From NCBI GenBank assembly GCA_016794785.1, contig JAEUHC010000002.1, positions 124,001 through 188,000 on the forward strand: a stretch of 64,000 bases of DNA. The letters run 5' to 3'. The position numbers and the translations under genes are program-made. Of this stretch, positions 25,978 through 36,315 are shown in pieces; within the stretch, counting starts at the first letter, position 1, and every line of letters begins with the position of its first letter. The notes below the pieces were generated by a model. That model was not told where the DNA came from. It saw only the letters and a list, made by a program, of their open reading frames with translations, and did no database searches. The DNA is from Opitutaceae bacterium. Lineage in GTDB: Bacteria > Verrucomicrobiota > Verrucomicrobiia > Opitutales > Opitutaceae.

Positions 25978-26199
25978 CTAGCCCGCGAGCATCGCCTCGA
26001 TCTCGACGATCGTGGCCCGCTGGCCCGCCTGCATGGCCGCCATGGCCGACTGGATTTGGGCCGCGGTGGCGCTGCGCAACACCGAGAGGCCGACGAGCAT
26101 TTGCCGCACATCGTCCTTGCGATGACCCTCGACGAAGATTCCGAGCGCACCGTGGGCGGCTTGTTGCGACGGGGTGATGGGATATTCGCGGTGATACAT
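25978..26199 (-). CDS. Unrecognised 73-residue protein downstream of groEL
   Basis: A small mostly helical protein (DDVRQMLVGLSVLRSATAAQIQSAMAAM, ATIVEIEAMLAG) lies 77 bp after the groEL stop on the same strand. I recognise no family. Its composition and position make a real gene plausible, possibly part of the chaperonin transcript. Confidence 0.55.
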   Translation of the reverse strand: MYHREYPITPSQQAAHGALGIFVEGHRKDDVRQMLVGLSVLRSATAAQIQSAMAAMQAGQRATIVEIEAMLAG

Positions 26200-26276
26200 G
26201 GGAAAGAGGGGAAGGCCGGGCGGTGATCGGGGTGGCGCGCGTTGGGGTCAACGCGCGCCACCTCGGAGAATTCTGC

Positions 26277-27902
<1,626 letters not shown>

Positions 27903-27960
27903 GGAGACAGGATGCTGAGCTGAGGGTTGAGAGAGTGGAGTGAGAGGAACCGCGAGGCGC

Positions 27961-28257
27961 TCAGTTGAGAATGCCGAGGATGTCGTCTTCGCGCACGAGC
28001 GTGTATTTCTTGTCGTCGAGCTTCACCTCAGCGCCGCCGTAGCGGGCGACGAGCACGGTGTCGCCCACCTTCACCTCGAACGGGATTACGTTTCCGTCTT
28101 TGTCCTTCCGGCCGGAGCCGAGGGCGATGACCTTGGCCTCCTGGGGCTTTTCCCTGGCACTGTCCGGGATGATCACGCCGCCGCGAATCTGTTCCTTGTC
28201 CTCGGCGTGCCGGATGAGGATGCGATCACCGACGGGATGGATTTTGAGAAGCTTCAT
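27961..28257 (-). CDS. groES: 10 kDa co-chaperonin GroES
   Basis: The protein has 98 residues from ATG 28257 (a long in-frame extension upstream overlaps rpoZ and is not real). It begins [44 protein letters not shown], where the mobile loop segment [10 protein letters not shown] contacts GroEL, and ends in the beta-hairpin [19 protein letters not shown]. It sits 52 bp after rpoZ. Confidence 0.97.
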   Translation of the reverse strand: MKLLKIHPVGDRILIRHAEDKEQIRGGVIIPDSAREKPQEAKVIALGSGRKDKDGNVIPFEVKVGDTVLVARYGGAEVKLDDKKYTLVREDDILGILN

Positions 28258-28309
28258 GGGAGGAGGAGCAGAACGGTGGAGTGGGAGAGGGGGCCGTGGG
28301 CGCGGCGCC

Positions 28310-28531
28310 TCACCGGCGGCGGGCCAGGTCTTCCGGCGTCGCGAGTTCGTAGCTGATCTTGCCCTCGGCGACCTCGCGCAGGGCGGTGTCCTCGGGGGAG
28401 AGTTTTTCAAGCGACTCGACGAGCGCGCGGTTGCCGCGTTTGAGCTGCTTCACGCGTCGGGAGACGACGTTTACGAGGATGCAGGGATCGTTGATGATCA
28501 GGAGCGCAGCTTGGAGGTAATCGTCTCGCAT
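28310..28531 (-). CDS. rpoZ: RNA polymerase omega subunit
   Basis: The protein has 73 residues. The conserved omega core is visible: [21 protein letters not shown], then [14 protein letters not shown], matching RpoZ, where the first part contacts beta-prime. Omega aids beta-prime folding and assembly. The start at ATG 28531 is the first Met of the core; the 40-residue extension in frame is non-conserved. It is promoter-proximal to groES-groEL. Upstream, at 28574-28579, the minus strand reads TATAAA, a possible -10 box. Confidence 0.88.
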   Translation of the reverse strand: MRDDYLQAALLIINDPCILVNVVSRRVKQLKRGNRALVESLEKLSPEDTALREVAEGKISYELATPEDLARRR

Positions 28532-28798
28532 AATGTTTTTTTTGCCGGCCGTGTTCTCCGGCGGTTCAACCAGTTTATAAATGGCTGGGCGCAAACGCGA
28601 CGCCGAACCCCATGGCGCCGCGTGCACTCGGCCAATCGGTTCGCGGGCCATGTCATTGTGCCGATAGTAGGCGGAAAATGAACGCGGGACGTGTTCCCTG
28701 GGCGGCCATCGTCCCGGATGCGGAGGCCTGGCCCCGCGCGAAGAGTTTCGTTCCCACGCTTCCGGAGGGCGTTTCTGCGGGAAACGAGAAAACGAGCA
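28532..28798. other. Intergenic region between rpoZ (minus) and tRNA-Asn (plus)
   Basis: No gene is visible. The left end should hold the rpoZ-groES-groEL promoter (candidate -10 TATAAA on the minus strand at 28574-28579, no matching -35). The right end leads into the tRNA promoter. Confidence 0.5.
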
Positions 28799-28827
28799 TT
28801 GACAAGGCGGGCCCGCGATCCGTCTTT
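28799..28827 (+). promoter_or_regulatory. Probable promoter of tRNA-Asn
   Basis: A perfect -35 TTGACA (28799-28804) lies 65 bp before the tRNA. At 17-bp spacing the -10 position reads GTCTTT, a weak match. The transcript may continue into rplY. Confidence 0.45.
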
Positions 28828-28868
28828 CCGTGCCTCTTTGCCCGGCGCAGGCCGGCGAAAAGCCACGT

Positions 28869-28943
<75 letters not shown>

Positions 28944-29067
28944 TGGGGCGCCTATTTTCCCCCCGCGCCAAAGTTTTGTTTGCTTTCGCGGATCACAGTC
29001 CTATCACCTGACCCCCTTTTCCATTACGCCTGCCTCCAATTCCGGGGCGACAGGGGGAACGAATTCC

Positions 29068-29823
29068 ATGAGCCAACAGTTCAAACTTAACGTCGCTGAC
29101 CGCGCCCACACGGGTCGCAGCGCCTCACGCCGCCTCCGCAAGGCCAACCGCGTTCCCGCGGTTCTCTACGGGAAGCACACGGAGCCCACCTCCCTGTCGA
29201 TCGATGCCCCGGAGTTCACGCGCCTGCTCAAGTCTGTCGCCGGCCGCACGGTGCTCATTGAGCTGGCGGGCGAGGGCAAGGCCAACAAGGCCCTGACCTT
29301 CTTCCAGGAAATCCAGCGCGATCCCATCACCGACAAGTATCTTCACGTTGACATCCAGGAGGTGAAGCCGGACGAGAAGTTCGAAATCAAGGTGCCGGTC
29401 CGCGTGACGGGCGAGTCCTTTGGTGTGAAGAACCAGAGCGGCGTGCTTGAAATGGCTTCGCAGACGCTGCGCATCCGCGTGCTGCCGAAGGATCTTCCCG
29501 AGGAGATTTCCGTGGACGTGACCGAGCTCAAGGTCGGCGAGACCATCAAGGTCGATTCGCTGAAGCCCGTCCCGGGTGTCCAATTCCTCGATCCCAAGGG
29601 TCAGCCGGTCGTTTCGTGCGTCGAGCCCGTCGCCGAGATCGTGCAGGAGGCTGCTGCGCCGACCGCCTCGGCCGCCGCTGGTGCCGCCCCCGCCGAAGGT
29701 GCCGCCGCCGGTGCCGCTGCTCCCGCTGCCGCGGGCGATGCCAAGGCCGCCGCCGCTCCCGCGGCTGGCGCGAAGCCGGCCGCCGGCGCCGCCGCCAAGC
29801 CGGCTGCTCCCGCCAAGAAGTAA
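29068..29823 (+). CDS. rplY: 50S ribosomal protein L25 (CTC/TL5 type)
   Basis: The protein has 251 residues. The L25 domain is in residues 1-95 (RRLRKANRVPAVLYGK, FFQEIQRDPITDKYLHVDIQEV), followed by the TL5/CTC C-terminal beta domain (VPVRVTGESFGVKNQSGVLEM, LPEEISVDVTELKVGETIKV). It binds 5S rRNA in the large subunit. The last 60 residues are an Ala/Pro/Lys-rich low-complexity tail, longer than usual. A Shine-Dalgarno-like AGGGGGAA precedes the ATG. The order rplY-pth is widely conserved. Confidence 0.96.
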   Translation: MSQQFKLNVADRAHTGRSASRRLRKANRVPAVLYGKHTEPTSLSIDAPEFTRLLKSVAGRTVLIELAGEGKANKALTFFQEIQRDPITDKYLHVDIQEVKPDEKFEIKVPVRVTGESFGVKNQSGVLEMASQTLRIRVLPKDLPEEISVDVTELKVGETIKVDSLKPVPGVQFLDPKGQPVVSCVEPVAEIVQEAAAPTASAAAGAAPAEGAAAGAAAPAAAGDAKAAAAPAAGAKPAAGAAAKPAAPAKK

Positions 29824-29887
29824 GGTCTGTTTCCGCTCTGCGCCGCCGCCTCAACCACGGCGGCGCCGGGCGAATGTTCTTTGAGTC

Positions 29888-30472
29888 ATGTTCCTCTCGC
29901 TCGTTGCCGGCCTCGGCAATCCGGGCCGCGATTATGAGGCCACCCGCCACAACCTCGGCTGGGTGGTGCTCGAAGCCCTCGCCAAGAAACACGGCCTCGC
30001 GTGGAAACACGCGCCGCAGTTTGGCGCGGAGATCGCCCGCTGGGATCTCGGGGCGGGTCGCACCCGCTGGCTGGTGAAACCGCTGTCTTTCATGAACGAC
30101 AGCGGCCGCCCGGTCGCCGCCGTGGCTCGTTTCTACAAAATCGAGCCGGAAGCCATCGCCGCCGTTTACGACGACCTCACGATCGACCTCGGGTTGGTCA
30201 AGGTCACCGTGACCGGCAGCGCCGGTGGACACAACGGCGTCGCCAGCCTGCTTGAGCAGGTGGGCGACGGCTTCGTCCGCTACCGGCTCGGCATCGGGCC
30301 CAAGCACCCGGCGCAAATGGAACTCTCAGACTTCGTCCTCGGAAAATTCACTCCCGAACAACAACTCATCGTCACCCGCCAGCTCGAACACTACGTGCAA
30401 GGCCTCGAACTGCTGCTCTCCCGCGGCCCGGGGCCGGCCATGAATCAACTTAACCGCAGAGAATCCAAATGA
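29888..30472 (+). CDS. pth: Peptidyl-tRNA hydrolase
   Basis: The protein has 194 residues. Motifs in order are AGLGNPGRDYEATRHNLGW (catalytic His in RHN), KPLSFMNDSG, YDDLTIDLG (in place of the common HDELDLPxG) and GSAGGHNGVASL. It frees tRNA from stalled peptidyl-tRNAs. The stop overlaps the start of rpsF (30469-30472, ATGA), so the two are coupled. Confidence 0.97.
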   Translation: MFLSLVAGLGNPGRDYEATRHNLGWVVLEALAKKHGLAWKHAPQFGAEIARWDLGAGRTRWLVKPLSFMNDSGRPVAAVARFYKIEPEAIAAVYDDLTIDLGLVKVTVTGSAGGHNGVASLLEQVGDGFVRYRLGIGPKHPAQMELSDFVLGKFTPEQQLIVTRQLEHYVQGLELLLSRGPGPAMNQLNRRESK

Positions 30473-30765
30473 ATCCCACCCACCGCAAGTATCGCGCGAC
30501 CTTCATCCTCGACAACCGGGGCAAGGAAGAGTCCATCGATCAGATCGTCGACGGCGTGAAGCAGGTCATCGCCGAAGTGCAGGGCGAGGTCAGCGCCGTC
30601 GAGAATCTCGGCCGCCGCGACTTCATCCGCGTCACCGACAAGAAGATCACCGCCGCCTCCTACGTCCATATCGACTTTGCCGGCCCGGCCACCGCGCCCG
30701 CCGGCCTGCACGAGAAGCTCCGGCTGAACCCCAGCGTTTACCGGACCTTCGTCTGCTCGGCCTAA
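30469..30765 (+). CDS. rpsF: 30S ribosomal protein S6
   Basis: The protein has 98 residues. The S6 fold is recognisable in YRATFILDNRGKEESIDQIVDGVKQVI, EVSAVENLGRRDFIRV and SYVHIDFAGP, with the end LNPSVYRTFVCSA. It begins inside the pth stop codon. S6 normally pairs with S18, but no rpsR follows here. Confidence 0.93.
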   Translation: MNPTHRKYRATFILDNRGKEESIDQIVDGVKQVIAEVQGEVSAVENLGRRDFIRVTDKKITAASYVHIDFAGPATAPAGLHEKLRLNPSVYRTFVCSA

Positions 30766-30798
30766 CCTCAACCCAGGCGCCTCCCGCGCGCCGCCTCC

Positions 30799-31284
30799 AT
30801 GCCCTCGCTCAACAAAGTCCTCCTCATGGGCAACCTCACACGCGACCCCGAGTTGCGCGTGACGCCCAAGGGCACGCCCATCTGCCAGTTTTCCCTGGCG
30901 ATTAACCGGCAGTTCAAGATGGAGTCCGGCGAGAGCCGCGAGGAAGTGATCTACGTCGATGTCGAGGCGTGGGGCAAACAGGGCGAGACCATCGCCAAGT
31001 ATGTCACCAAGGGTCGTCCACTTTACGTCGAGGGCCGCCTGCGCCTCGACCAGTGGGAGGACAAGAACACCAAGGAAAAGCGCAGCCGCATGAAGGTCGT
31101 GCTCGAGCAATTCCAGTTCCTCGGCGACAGCCGCGGTGGTGGCGGCGCTGGCGGAGCCCCGGCTTCGTCCTCGGAGTTTGACCAGACCGGCGGTTCGCCC
31201 GAGCGCCACGCGCCTCCGCCGCGCAACGCCGGACCCGCCCGCCCGGCCGCGGGCGACAGCGTCGAGGAAGACGTCCCGTTCTAA
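30799..31284 (+). CDS. ssb: Single-stranded DNA-binding protein
   Basis: The protein has 161 residues. The OB-fold N-terminus is classic (LNKVLLMGNLTRDPELRVTPKG, FSLAINRQF, VDVEAWGKQGETIAKYVTKGRPLYVEGRLRLDQWED). A Gly/Pro-rich linker leads to the acidic tip EEDVPF, which recruits replication partners. It lies between rpsF and rplI, the frequent S6-SSB-(S18)-L9 arrangement. Confidence 0.97.
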   Translation: MPSLNKVLLMGNLTRDPELRVTPKGTPICQFSLAINRQFKMESGESREEVIYVDVEAWGKQGETIAKYVTKGRPLYVEGRLRLDQWEDKNTKEKRSRMKVVLEQFQFLGDSRGGGGAGGAPASSSEFDQTGGSPERHAPPPRNAGPARPAAGDSVEEDVPF

Positions 31285-31399
31285 GCCGTCCTCTACCCAA
31301 ATTTTATCGTTGCGGCCCGCGCTTCACCGCGTGGCGCCGTCGGTCCCGCCCCGCGGGATCGTGACACCCGAAAATCAAAACCATTTAACCCATCCGATC

Positions 31400-31942
31400 A
31401 TGGCCACTACCCAAGTGCTCCTCGTCAAACCCGTCGAAGGTCTCGGCGGCGAAGGCGACCAAGTCAAAGTCCGCGCCGGCTACGCCCGCAATTTTCTGCT
31501 CCCGCGCAAAATCGCGGTGCAGATGAATGCAGCCAACCAGCGCCACATCGATGCGCTCAAAAAGCGCCGCGCCGATCGTGAGCAGTCTGAGCTCAACGGC
31601 GCCCAGGAGCTCGCCAAGAAGCTCGAGAAGACGAGCCTGGCGTTCGCCGTGAAGACCGGCGAGGGCGGCAAGATGTTCGGCGCGATCACCGCGGCGGATA
31701 TCCACGAGAAGCTGGCCGCCGCCGGCCACCTGATCGACAAGAAGAAGATTCACCTCTTCACCCCCGTGAAGACGCTCGGCCAGCACACGGTGAAGATCAA
31801 GCTGCACGCTGACGTGTCGGTCGAGCTGCCCTTCGACGTCGTGTCGGAGAACCCGATCGAGCCGGTGGCCGTCGAGGCCGCCCCCGCGGCGGAGCACACC
31901 GAGAAGAAATCGGCCCGCGTGAAGAAGGAGACGAAAGAATAA
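31400..31942 (+). CDS. rplI: 50S ribosomal protein L9
   Basis: The protein has 180 residues from ATG 31400; the upstream in-frame extension runs through the ssb gene and is not coding. The N-terminal L9 motif VLLVKPVEGLGGEGDQVKVRAGYARNFLLPRKIAV is followed by the connecting helix and the C-terminal domain (KTGEGGKMFGAITAADIHEKL, HLIDKKKIHLFTPVKTLGQHTVKIKLH). A charged tail (KKSARVKKETKE) ends it. A strong terminator follows. Confidence 0.97.
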   Translation: MATTQVLLVKPVEGLGGEGDQVKVRAGYARNFLLPRKIAVQMNAANQRHIDALKKRRADREQSELNGAQELAKKLEKTSLAFAVKTGEGGKMFGAITAADIHEKLAAAGHLIDKKKIHLFTPVKTLGQHTVKIKLHADVSVELPFDVVSENPIEPVAVEAAPAAEHTEKKSARVKKETKE

Positions 31943-31961
31943 TCTACCAAGGCTTCGGATT

Positions 31962-32001
31962 GAAGCTGCGATCGCTCTGGTGGTCGCAGCTTCTTTTTTT
32001 T
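31962..32001 (+). terminator. Rho-independent terminator after rplI
   Basis: GAAGCTGCGA (31962-31971) pairs perfectly with TCGCAGCTTC (31984-31993), followed by eight T, 19 bp after the rplI stop. It closes the rplY-rplI transcript. Confidence 0.93.
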
Positions 32002-32033
32002 CAAAGATCAATTTGCGAGACTCGTTTCACGCC

Positions 32034-32432
32034 ATGCCGACGAGTCGCTTGATTGACACACCTGTCCTACAGGTTTCCGATCCCGATTTGGTAGCCCTGA
32101 TTTCCGAACTAAGTGAAGTCACGACCGTTGTTCCCGAGGCGTCACAAACCCTATTCGGATTTCTAGTCCAGTGCGTCTATCCGGCTGGTGCCGGCCACCG
32201 TTACAAGTTGGAAAAGGACAGGCTTACGTTCGGCCTTTTTTTGCTGCGCAAGGTTGGCAGTCTTCAAACGAGCGCGATCTATTCGGTGTGTGATGAACTA
32301 GCCAAAATGAAAAACCAATCGGCCGAAGTCGCTCTGACCACCGCGCTATACGTCTTCCTGAACAGATACCTTCCCGATTTTGAGAAACGGCCAAAAAAAA
32401 CGCGATACGACCCTAGAGGGCGGCGTGCATAA
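32034..32432 (+). CDS. Unrecognised 132-residue protein, lower G+C than neighbours
   Basis: The start is the ATG at 32034; the upstream ATG at 31980 lies inside the rplI terminator. The sequence looks globular and helical (LVALISELSEVTTVVPEASQTLFGFLVQCVY, KLEKDRLTFGLFLLRKVGSLQTSAIYSV, EVALTTALYVFLNRYLPDFEKR) with a basic end (KKTRYDPRGRRA). No domain is recognised. Base composition is visibly poorer in G+C and codon use more even than in the flanking rplI and dnaB. It is inserted between two core genes and has no obvious ribosome site. Recent acquisition is likely; the function is unknown. Confidence 0.6.
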   Translation: MPTSRLIDTPVLQVSDPDLVALISELSEVTTVVPEASQTLFGFLVQCVYPAGAGHRYKLEKDRLTFGLFLLRKVGSLQTSAIYSVCDELAKMKNQSAEVALTTALYVFLNRYLPDFEKRPKKTRYDPRGRRA

Positions 32433-32517
32433 CTTGCGTGCATTTTTTGTGCAGCGAATGTGAGTATGAAATTCTTGATTGCTCAACGCAGCGCATGTGC
32501 TCGTCGCATTTGATTCG

Positions 32518-33903
32518 ATGACGGAGACATCCACAGCATCTCAGACATTTGCTTCGCAGCCTAGATCTGGTGGGCGCACCCTGCCGCACAGCCTCGAGGC
32601 CGAGGAGTTCCTGCTCGCCTGCTGCCTGCTCGACGGGGCTGACGTGGTCTCGCGCTGCCTTGAGGCGCGCATCCGGCCCGAGTCTTTCTACGATTCCAAG
32701 CACGGTCTCCTCTACGAGCGCCTGCTCGACCTCTACAACCGGCAGGTGACGATCGATGTCTCGGTCGTGGCCGAGGAGCTCAAGACCTCCCGCCAGCTCG
32801 ACCAAGTGGGCGGCTATGCGTATCTCGCCCAGCTGAGCGGCCGCATCCCCACGACGGCGCAGGCGACCTACTTCATCGAAAAGGTCCGCGAGCAGGCGCT
32901 GCTGCGGGACATCATCCGCTCCGCCACCGGCGCCGTGGAAGCCTGCTACGGTTTCTCCGGCGGCATCGACGAGTTTGTCGATCAGGTGGAGGCCGGGATT
33001 TTCTCCGTCACTCAGAATCGCGTTTCCGAGAGCGCCAAGCAGATGGCCGGCGCGACCAAGGAGGCCATGAACGTCATCACGAAGATGATGATGAAGAAGG
33101 GCGAGCTCACGGGCATCTCTTCGGGCTTCAAGGACCTCGACGCCCTGATGTGGGGTTTTCAGAAGACGGAAATGATCGTGCTCGCGGCGCGTCCCTCGAT
33201 GGGCAAGACCTCGCTTGCGCTTAATTTTGCCGAGGCCGCCGCGCTGCCGAAGAAGGGCCCGCCCGCCGGCGTCCTGATCTTCTCGCTCGAAATGGGCGCC
33301 TCGCAGCTCGCGCTCCGTATGCTCTGCGCCCGGGCGCGGGTGAACATGAAGCTCCTCCGCGACGGCCTGCTCTCCAAAAACGGCGACGAGCAGAACCGCC
33401 TCCTCCAGGCCGCCGACGAGTTTTCCAAGGCCCCCATCTACATCGACGACTCCAGCGCCCTCTCGATCATGCAGCTGCGCGCCAAGGCCCGGCGCATCCA
33501 CTCGCGCTCGCCGCTCGGGTTCATCATGGTGGACTACCTGCAGCTCCTCAGCCCGACCGATCCCCGGGTGCCGCGCGAGCAGCAGGTGGCGGAGGCTTCG
33601 CGCGGATTGAAGTCACTCGCGAAGGAACTCGACGTGCCCGTGCTTGTATTATCCCAGCTCAACCGCTCATCCGAAAAAGACAACCGCACCCCTAAAATAT
33701 CCGACTTGCGCGAATCTGGATCGATCGAACAGGACGCCGACGTGGTCCTGATGCTGGCCCGCCCCCGCGACGCCGACGAGAAATTCCAGGTCGCCGCCGA
33801 CTCCGCCGAGTTAATCGTTGCCAAGCAACGAAACGGCCCGGTAGGAGATTTGAAGCTTACGTTCCTACGAGACATCACACGCTTTGAAAACTTTCATCAG
33901 TAA
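32518..33903 (+). CDS. dnaB: Replicative DNA helicase DnaB
   Basis: The protein has 461 residues from ATG 32518. The N-terminal domain (LPHSLEAEEFLLACCLLDG, VGGYAYLAQLSGRIPTTAQATYF) is followed by the RecA-like motor: Walker A ARPSMGKTSLALNFA, Walker B FIMVDYLQLLSP, then LVLSQLNRSSEKDNRTPKISDLRESGSIEQDADVVLML. It is a hexameric fork helicase. Its 3' end overlaps the 5' end of the bamA frame by 20 bp. Confidence 0.97.
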   Translation: MTETSTASQTFASQPRSGGRTLPHSLEAEEFLLACCLLDGADVVSRCLEARIRPESFYDSKHGLLYERLLDLYNRQVTIDVSVVAEELKTSRQLDQVGGYAYLAQLSGRIPTTAQATYFIEKVREQALLRDIIRSATGAVEACYGFSGGIDEFVDQVEAGIFSVTQNRVSESAKQMAGATKEAMNVITKMMMKKGELTGISSGFKDLDALMWGFQKTEMIVLAARPSMGKTSLALNFAEAAALPKKGPPAGVLIFSLEMGASQLALRMLCARARVNMKLLRDGLLSKNGDEQNRLLQAADEFSKAPIYIDDSSALSIMQLRAKARRIHSRSPLGFIMVDYLQLLSPTDPRVPREQQVAEASRGLKSLAKELDVPVLVLSQLNRSSEKDNRTPKISDLRESGSIEQDADVVLMLARPRDADEKFQVAADSAELIVAKQRNGPVGDLKLTFLRDITRFENFHQ

Positions 33904-36274
33904 CCCTGTGCGCAGGGTGTTTCCCCTGTGTCTCGCGGTTTTTGGGTTGCTGGCGGCGGATCACACTCCGGTTGCGGCCCAAGCCGCGGGCGCCCAGTCG
34001 CAGCAACAACCACAGCAGCAGCAGATCCCGCTCTACAAGGTCGGCACCGTCACGATCAAGTTCGTGGGCACGGCCAACGTGAACGAGCAGGTCGTCCGCG
34101 CCAACATGCAGATCCGCGAGGGCGGCGACTTCGACGAGGTCGTGCTCGATCGCGACATCCGCTCACTCTACCGCACGGGTCTCTTTGAGTTCATCGAGGT
34201 CAAGCACGAGGCGGTCAACCCCACGACTTTCAACCTGGTCGTCGAGGTCACGCCCAAGTTCCGCGTGCTCGCCGTCCGTTTCGAGGGCAACTCGAAGATG
34301 AAATCCGCCCGCCTCGAGAAAGAGGTCAAGGTCAGGCCTAACCAGGCCCTTGACGAGCGCCAGGTGAAGGAGGACGCCGAGAAGCTCCGCGAATTCTACC
34401 AGAAAGCCGGCTACAACCAGGTTTCGATCAACTACACCGTGGACCGCGACCGCGTCGGCGGCTTCGGCACTGTGATCTTCAAAATTCGCGAGGGCTCCAA
34501 GGTAAAGATCGCCGAGATCAAGTTTGCCGGCAACAAGGCCGTGACCTCCCGCAAGCTCAAGGGCGTCATGGAGACCAAGAAGTGGTGGATGTTCTCCTGG
34601 CTTACCGGCTCCGGCCGCTACAAGGACGACCAGTTCGAGGACGACCTCGACAAGCTTCGGGACGCCTACCGCGAGCTCGGCTTCCTCGACGTCGAGATTC
34701 TGCAGGACAAGGTGATGTTCACCTACCCGACGCCGGAGAAACTGGTGCTTATCATCAACATCAACGAAGGCCGCCAGTATCGCATCGGCGAGGTGACTTT
34801 CTCGGGCAACAAACTCTTCAACTCGGCGCTGCTCCGCCGGGTCGTGCGCCAGAAGACCGGCGCGGTCTTCGTGCCCTCGAAGGTCGATGCCGACCGCCAG
34901 CGCCTCGACGATTTCTACGGCAAGGACGGCTACCTCGACACCCGCGTGCAGCTGAACCGCAAGCCCAACGTCTCCACTGGCGCCATCGACCTCGAATACC
35001 GCATCCAGGAGAGCGAGAAGTTCAACGTCGAGTCCATCGTCATCGAGGGCAACTCGAAGACCAAGAGCACGGTCATCCTCCGCGAACTCGTGCTCGGCCC
35101 CGGCGACACCTTCAGCACCGTGCTGATGAAGATCAGCCAGCTGCGCCTTGAGAACACGCGCTTCTTCGAAAGCTCCGACGTGTCCCCGCAGGAGACCAAC
35201 ATCCCCGGCCGGCGCAATATGCGCATCGCTGTCCGCGAAGGCCGCACCGGCAACCTCACCTTCGGCGCCGGCTTCAGCTCGCTGGAGCGCGCCACGCTCT
35301 TCGCCGAGGTCTCGCAGTCCAATTTCGACCTCTTCAACCGCCGCTCCTTCTTCCAAGGCGACGGCCAGAAGTTCCGCCTCCGCATGCAGCTCGGCTCCCT
35401 CTCCAGCGAGGTTGTGCTCTCGTTCGAGGAGCCGTGGCTCTTCCAGAAGCAGCTCGGCCTCGGCTTCAGCGTCTTCCGCACGAGCTCGGAATACAACAGC
35501 TCGTTCTACTCGCAGATTCAGACCGGCTTCGAGGTCTACCTCCGCAAGCACCTCTGGGAACTCTGGAACGGCCGTCTCTCCTACACCTACGAGATCTTCG
35601 ACATTCAGGACATCTCACCGAGCGCCTCCGCGGTCATCCAAGCCCTCGCCGGCAGCAACGCCTCCTCGAGCATCGGCTTCCAGCTCGAGCGCGACACCCG
35701 CGACAAGATCATCAACACCACCGCGGGCAATCGCGTGGAGATCAACGCGAAGTTCTCGGGCGGGCCCCTCGGCGGCAGCAAGATCAACAACAACTACTCC
35801 GTGGAATTCCGCGGTTCCCAGTTCTTCCCCGTCTTTGAAACGCAGTCCCAGGTGCTGGCGCTCATTGCCCGCGGTGGTGTCGTGCAGAACTTCGGCGATG
35901 CGACTGATGTGCCCTACTACAACAAGTGGTATCTCGGCGGCCCCACCACGCTGCGCGGCTACGAGTTCCGCGAGGTCAGCCCGCGCGACTCCTTTAATGA
36001 GCCCATCGGCGGCAAGACCTACGGGTTCTTCAGCGCCGAATACTCGTTCGACATCGTGAGCCCCATCCGCTTCGCGGTCTTCTACGACGCGGGCTTCGTC
36101 AACCGGAAGGCCTACGACTTCAACCCGAGCGACTACCACGACAATTTCGGCTTCGGCCTCCGCCTCTTCGTGGCCGGCGCGCCGCTGAGCCTCGACTTCG
36201 GCATCCCCATCAAGGGCGACCCGCTCGCCAAGAAGGGCAACCAGTTCAATTTTTCCTTTGGCACCCGGTTCTGA
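33884..36274 (+). CDS. bamA: Outer-membrane protein assembly factor BamA
   Basis: The protein has up to 796 residues. The TTG at 33884 overlaps dnaB by 20 bp; a GTG at 33908, after the dnaB stop, gives the signal peptide VRRVFPLCLAVFGLLA and may be the real start. Five POTRA domains span about 50-450 (VGTVTIKFVGTANVNEQVVRANM, VRFEGNSKMKSARLEKEV, IKFAGNKAVTSRKLKGVM). The Omp85 barrel follows, with KWYLGGPTTLRGYEFREVSPRD carrying the V-R-G-F/Y-like motif (LRGYEF) and a C-terminal Phe (SFGTRF). It inserts beta-barrel proteins into the outer membrane. It is followed by skp. Confidence 0.96.
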   Translation: MKTFISNPVRRVFPLCLAVFGLLAADHTPVAAQAAGAQSQQQPQQQQIPLYKVGTVTIKFVGTANVNEQVVRANMQIREGGDFDEVVLDRDIRSLYRTGLFEFIEVKHEAVNPTTFNLVVEVTPKFRVLAVRFEGNSKMKSARLEKEVKVRPNQALDERQVKEDAEKLREFYQKAGYNQVSINYTVDRDRVGGFGTVIFKIREGSKVKIAEIKFAGNKAVTSRKLKGVMETKKWWMFSWLTGSGRYKDDQFEDDLDKLRDAYRELGFLDVEILQDKVMFTYPTPEKLVLIININEGRQYRIGEVTFSGNKLFNSALLRRVVRQKTGAVFVPSKVDADRQRLDDFYGKDGYLDTRVQLNRKPNVSTGAIDLEYRIQESEKFNVESIVIEGNSKTKSTVILRELVLGPGDTFSTVLMKISQLRLENTRFFESSDVSPQETNIPGRRNMRIAVREGRTGNLTFGAGFSSLERATLFAEVSQSNFDLFNRRSFFQGDGQKFRLRMQLGSLSSEVVLSFEEPWLFQKQLGLGFSVFRTSSEYNSSFYSQIQTGFEVYLRKHLWELWNGRLSYTYEIFDIQDISPSASAVIQALAGSNASSSIGFQLERDTRDKIINTTAGNRVEINAKFSGGPLGGSKINNNYSVEFRGSQFFPVFETQSQVLALIARGGVVQNFGDATDVPYYNKWYLGGPTTLRGYEFREVSPRDSFNEPIGGKTYGFFSAEYSFDIVSPIRFAVFYDAGFVNRKAYDFNPSDYHDNFGFGLRLFVAGAPLSLDFGIPIKGDPLAKKGNQFNFSFGTRF

Positions 36275-36315
36275 TTCTGCTCCGTTCGGCCCTTTCCATT
36301 CTCCAAACACCACCC

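Noticed and set aside
27903..28310. Possible CIRCE (HrcA) operator near groES-groEL
   Set aside because: No TTAGCACTC-N9-GAGTGCTAA or close variant is present in the gaps or upstream of rpoZ.
28977..28994. Separate promoter for rplY after tRNA-Asn (TTGTTT and TCCTAT, 17-bp spacing)
   Set aside because: Both boxes are weak and the tRNA promoter could serve both; not strong enough to list.
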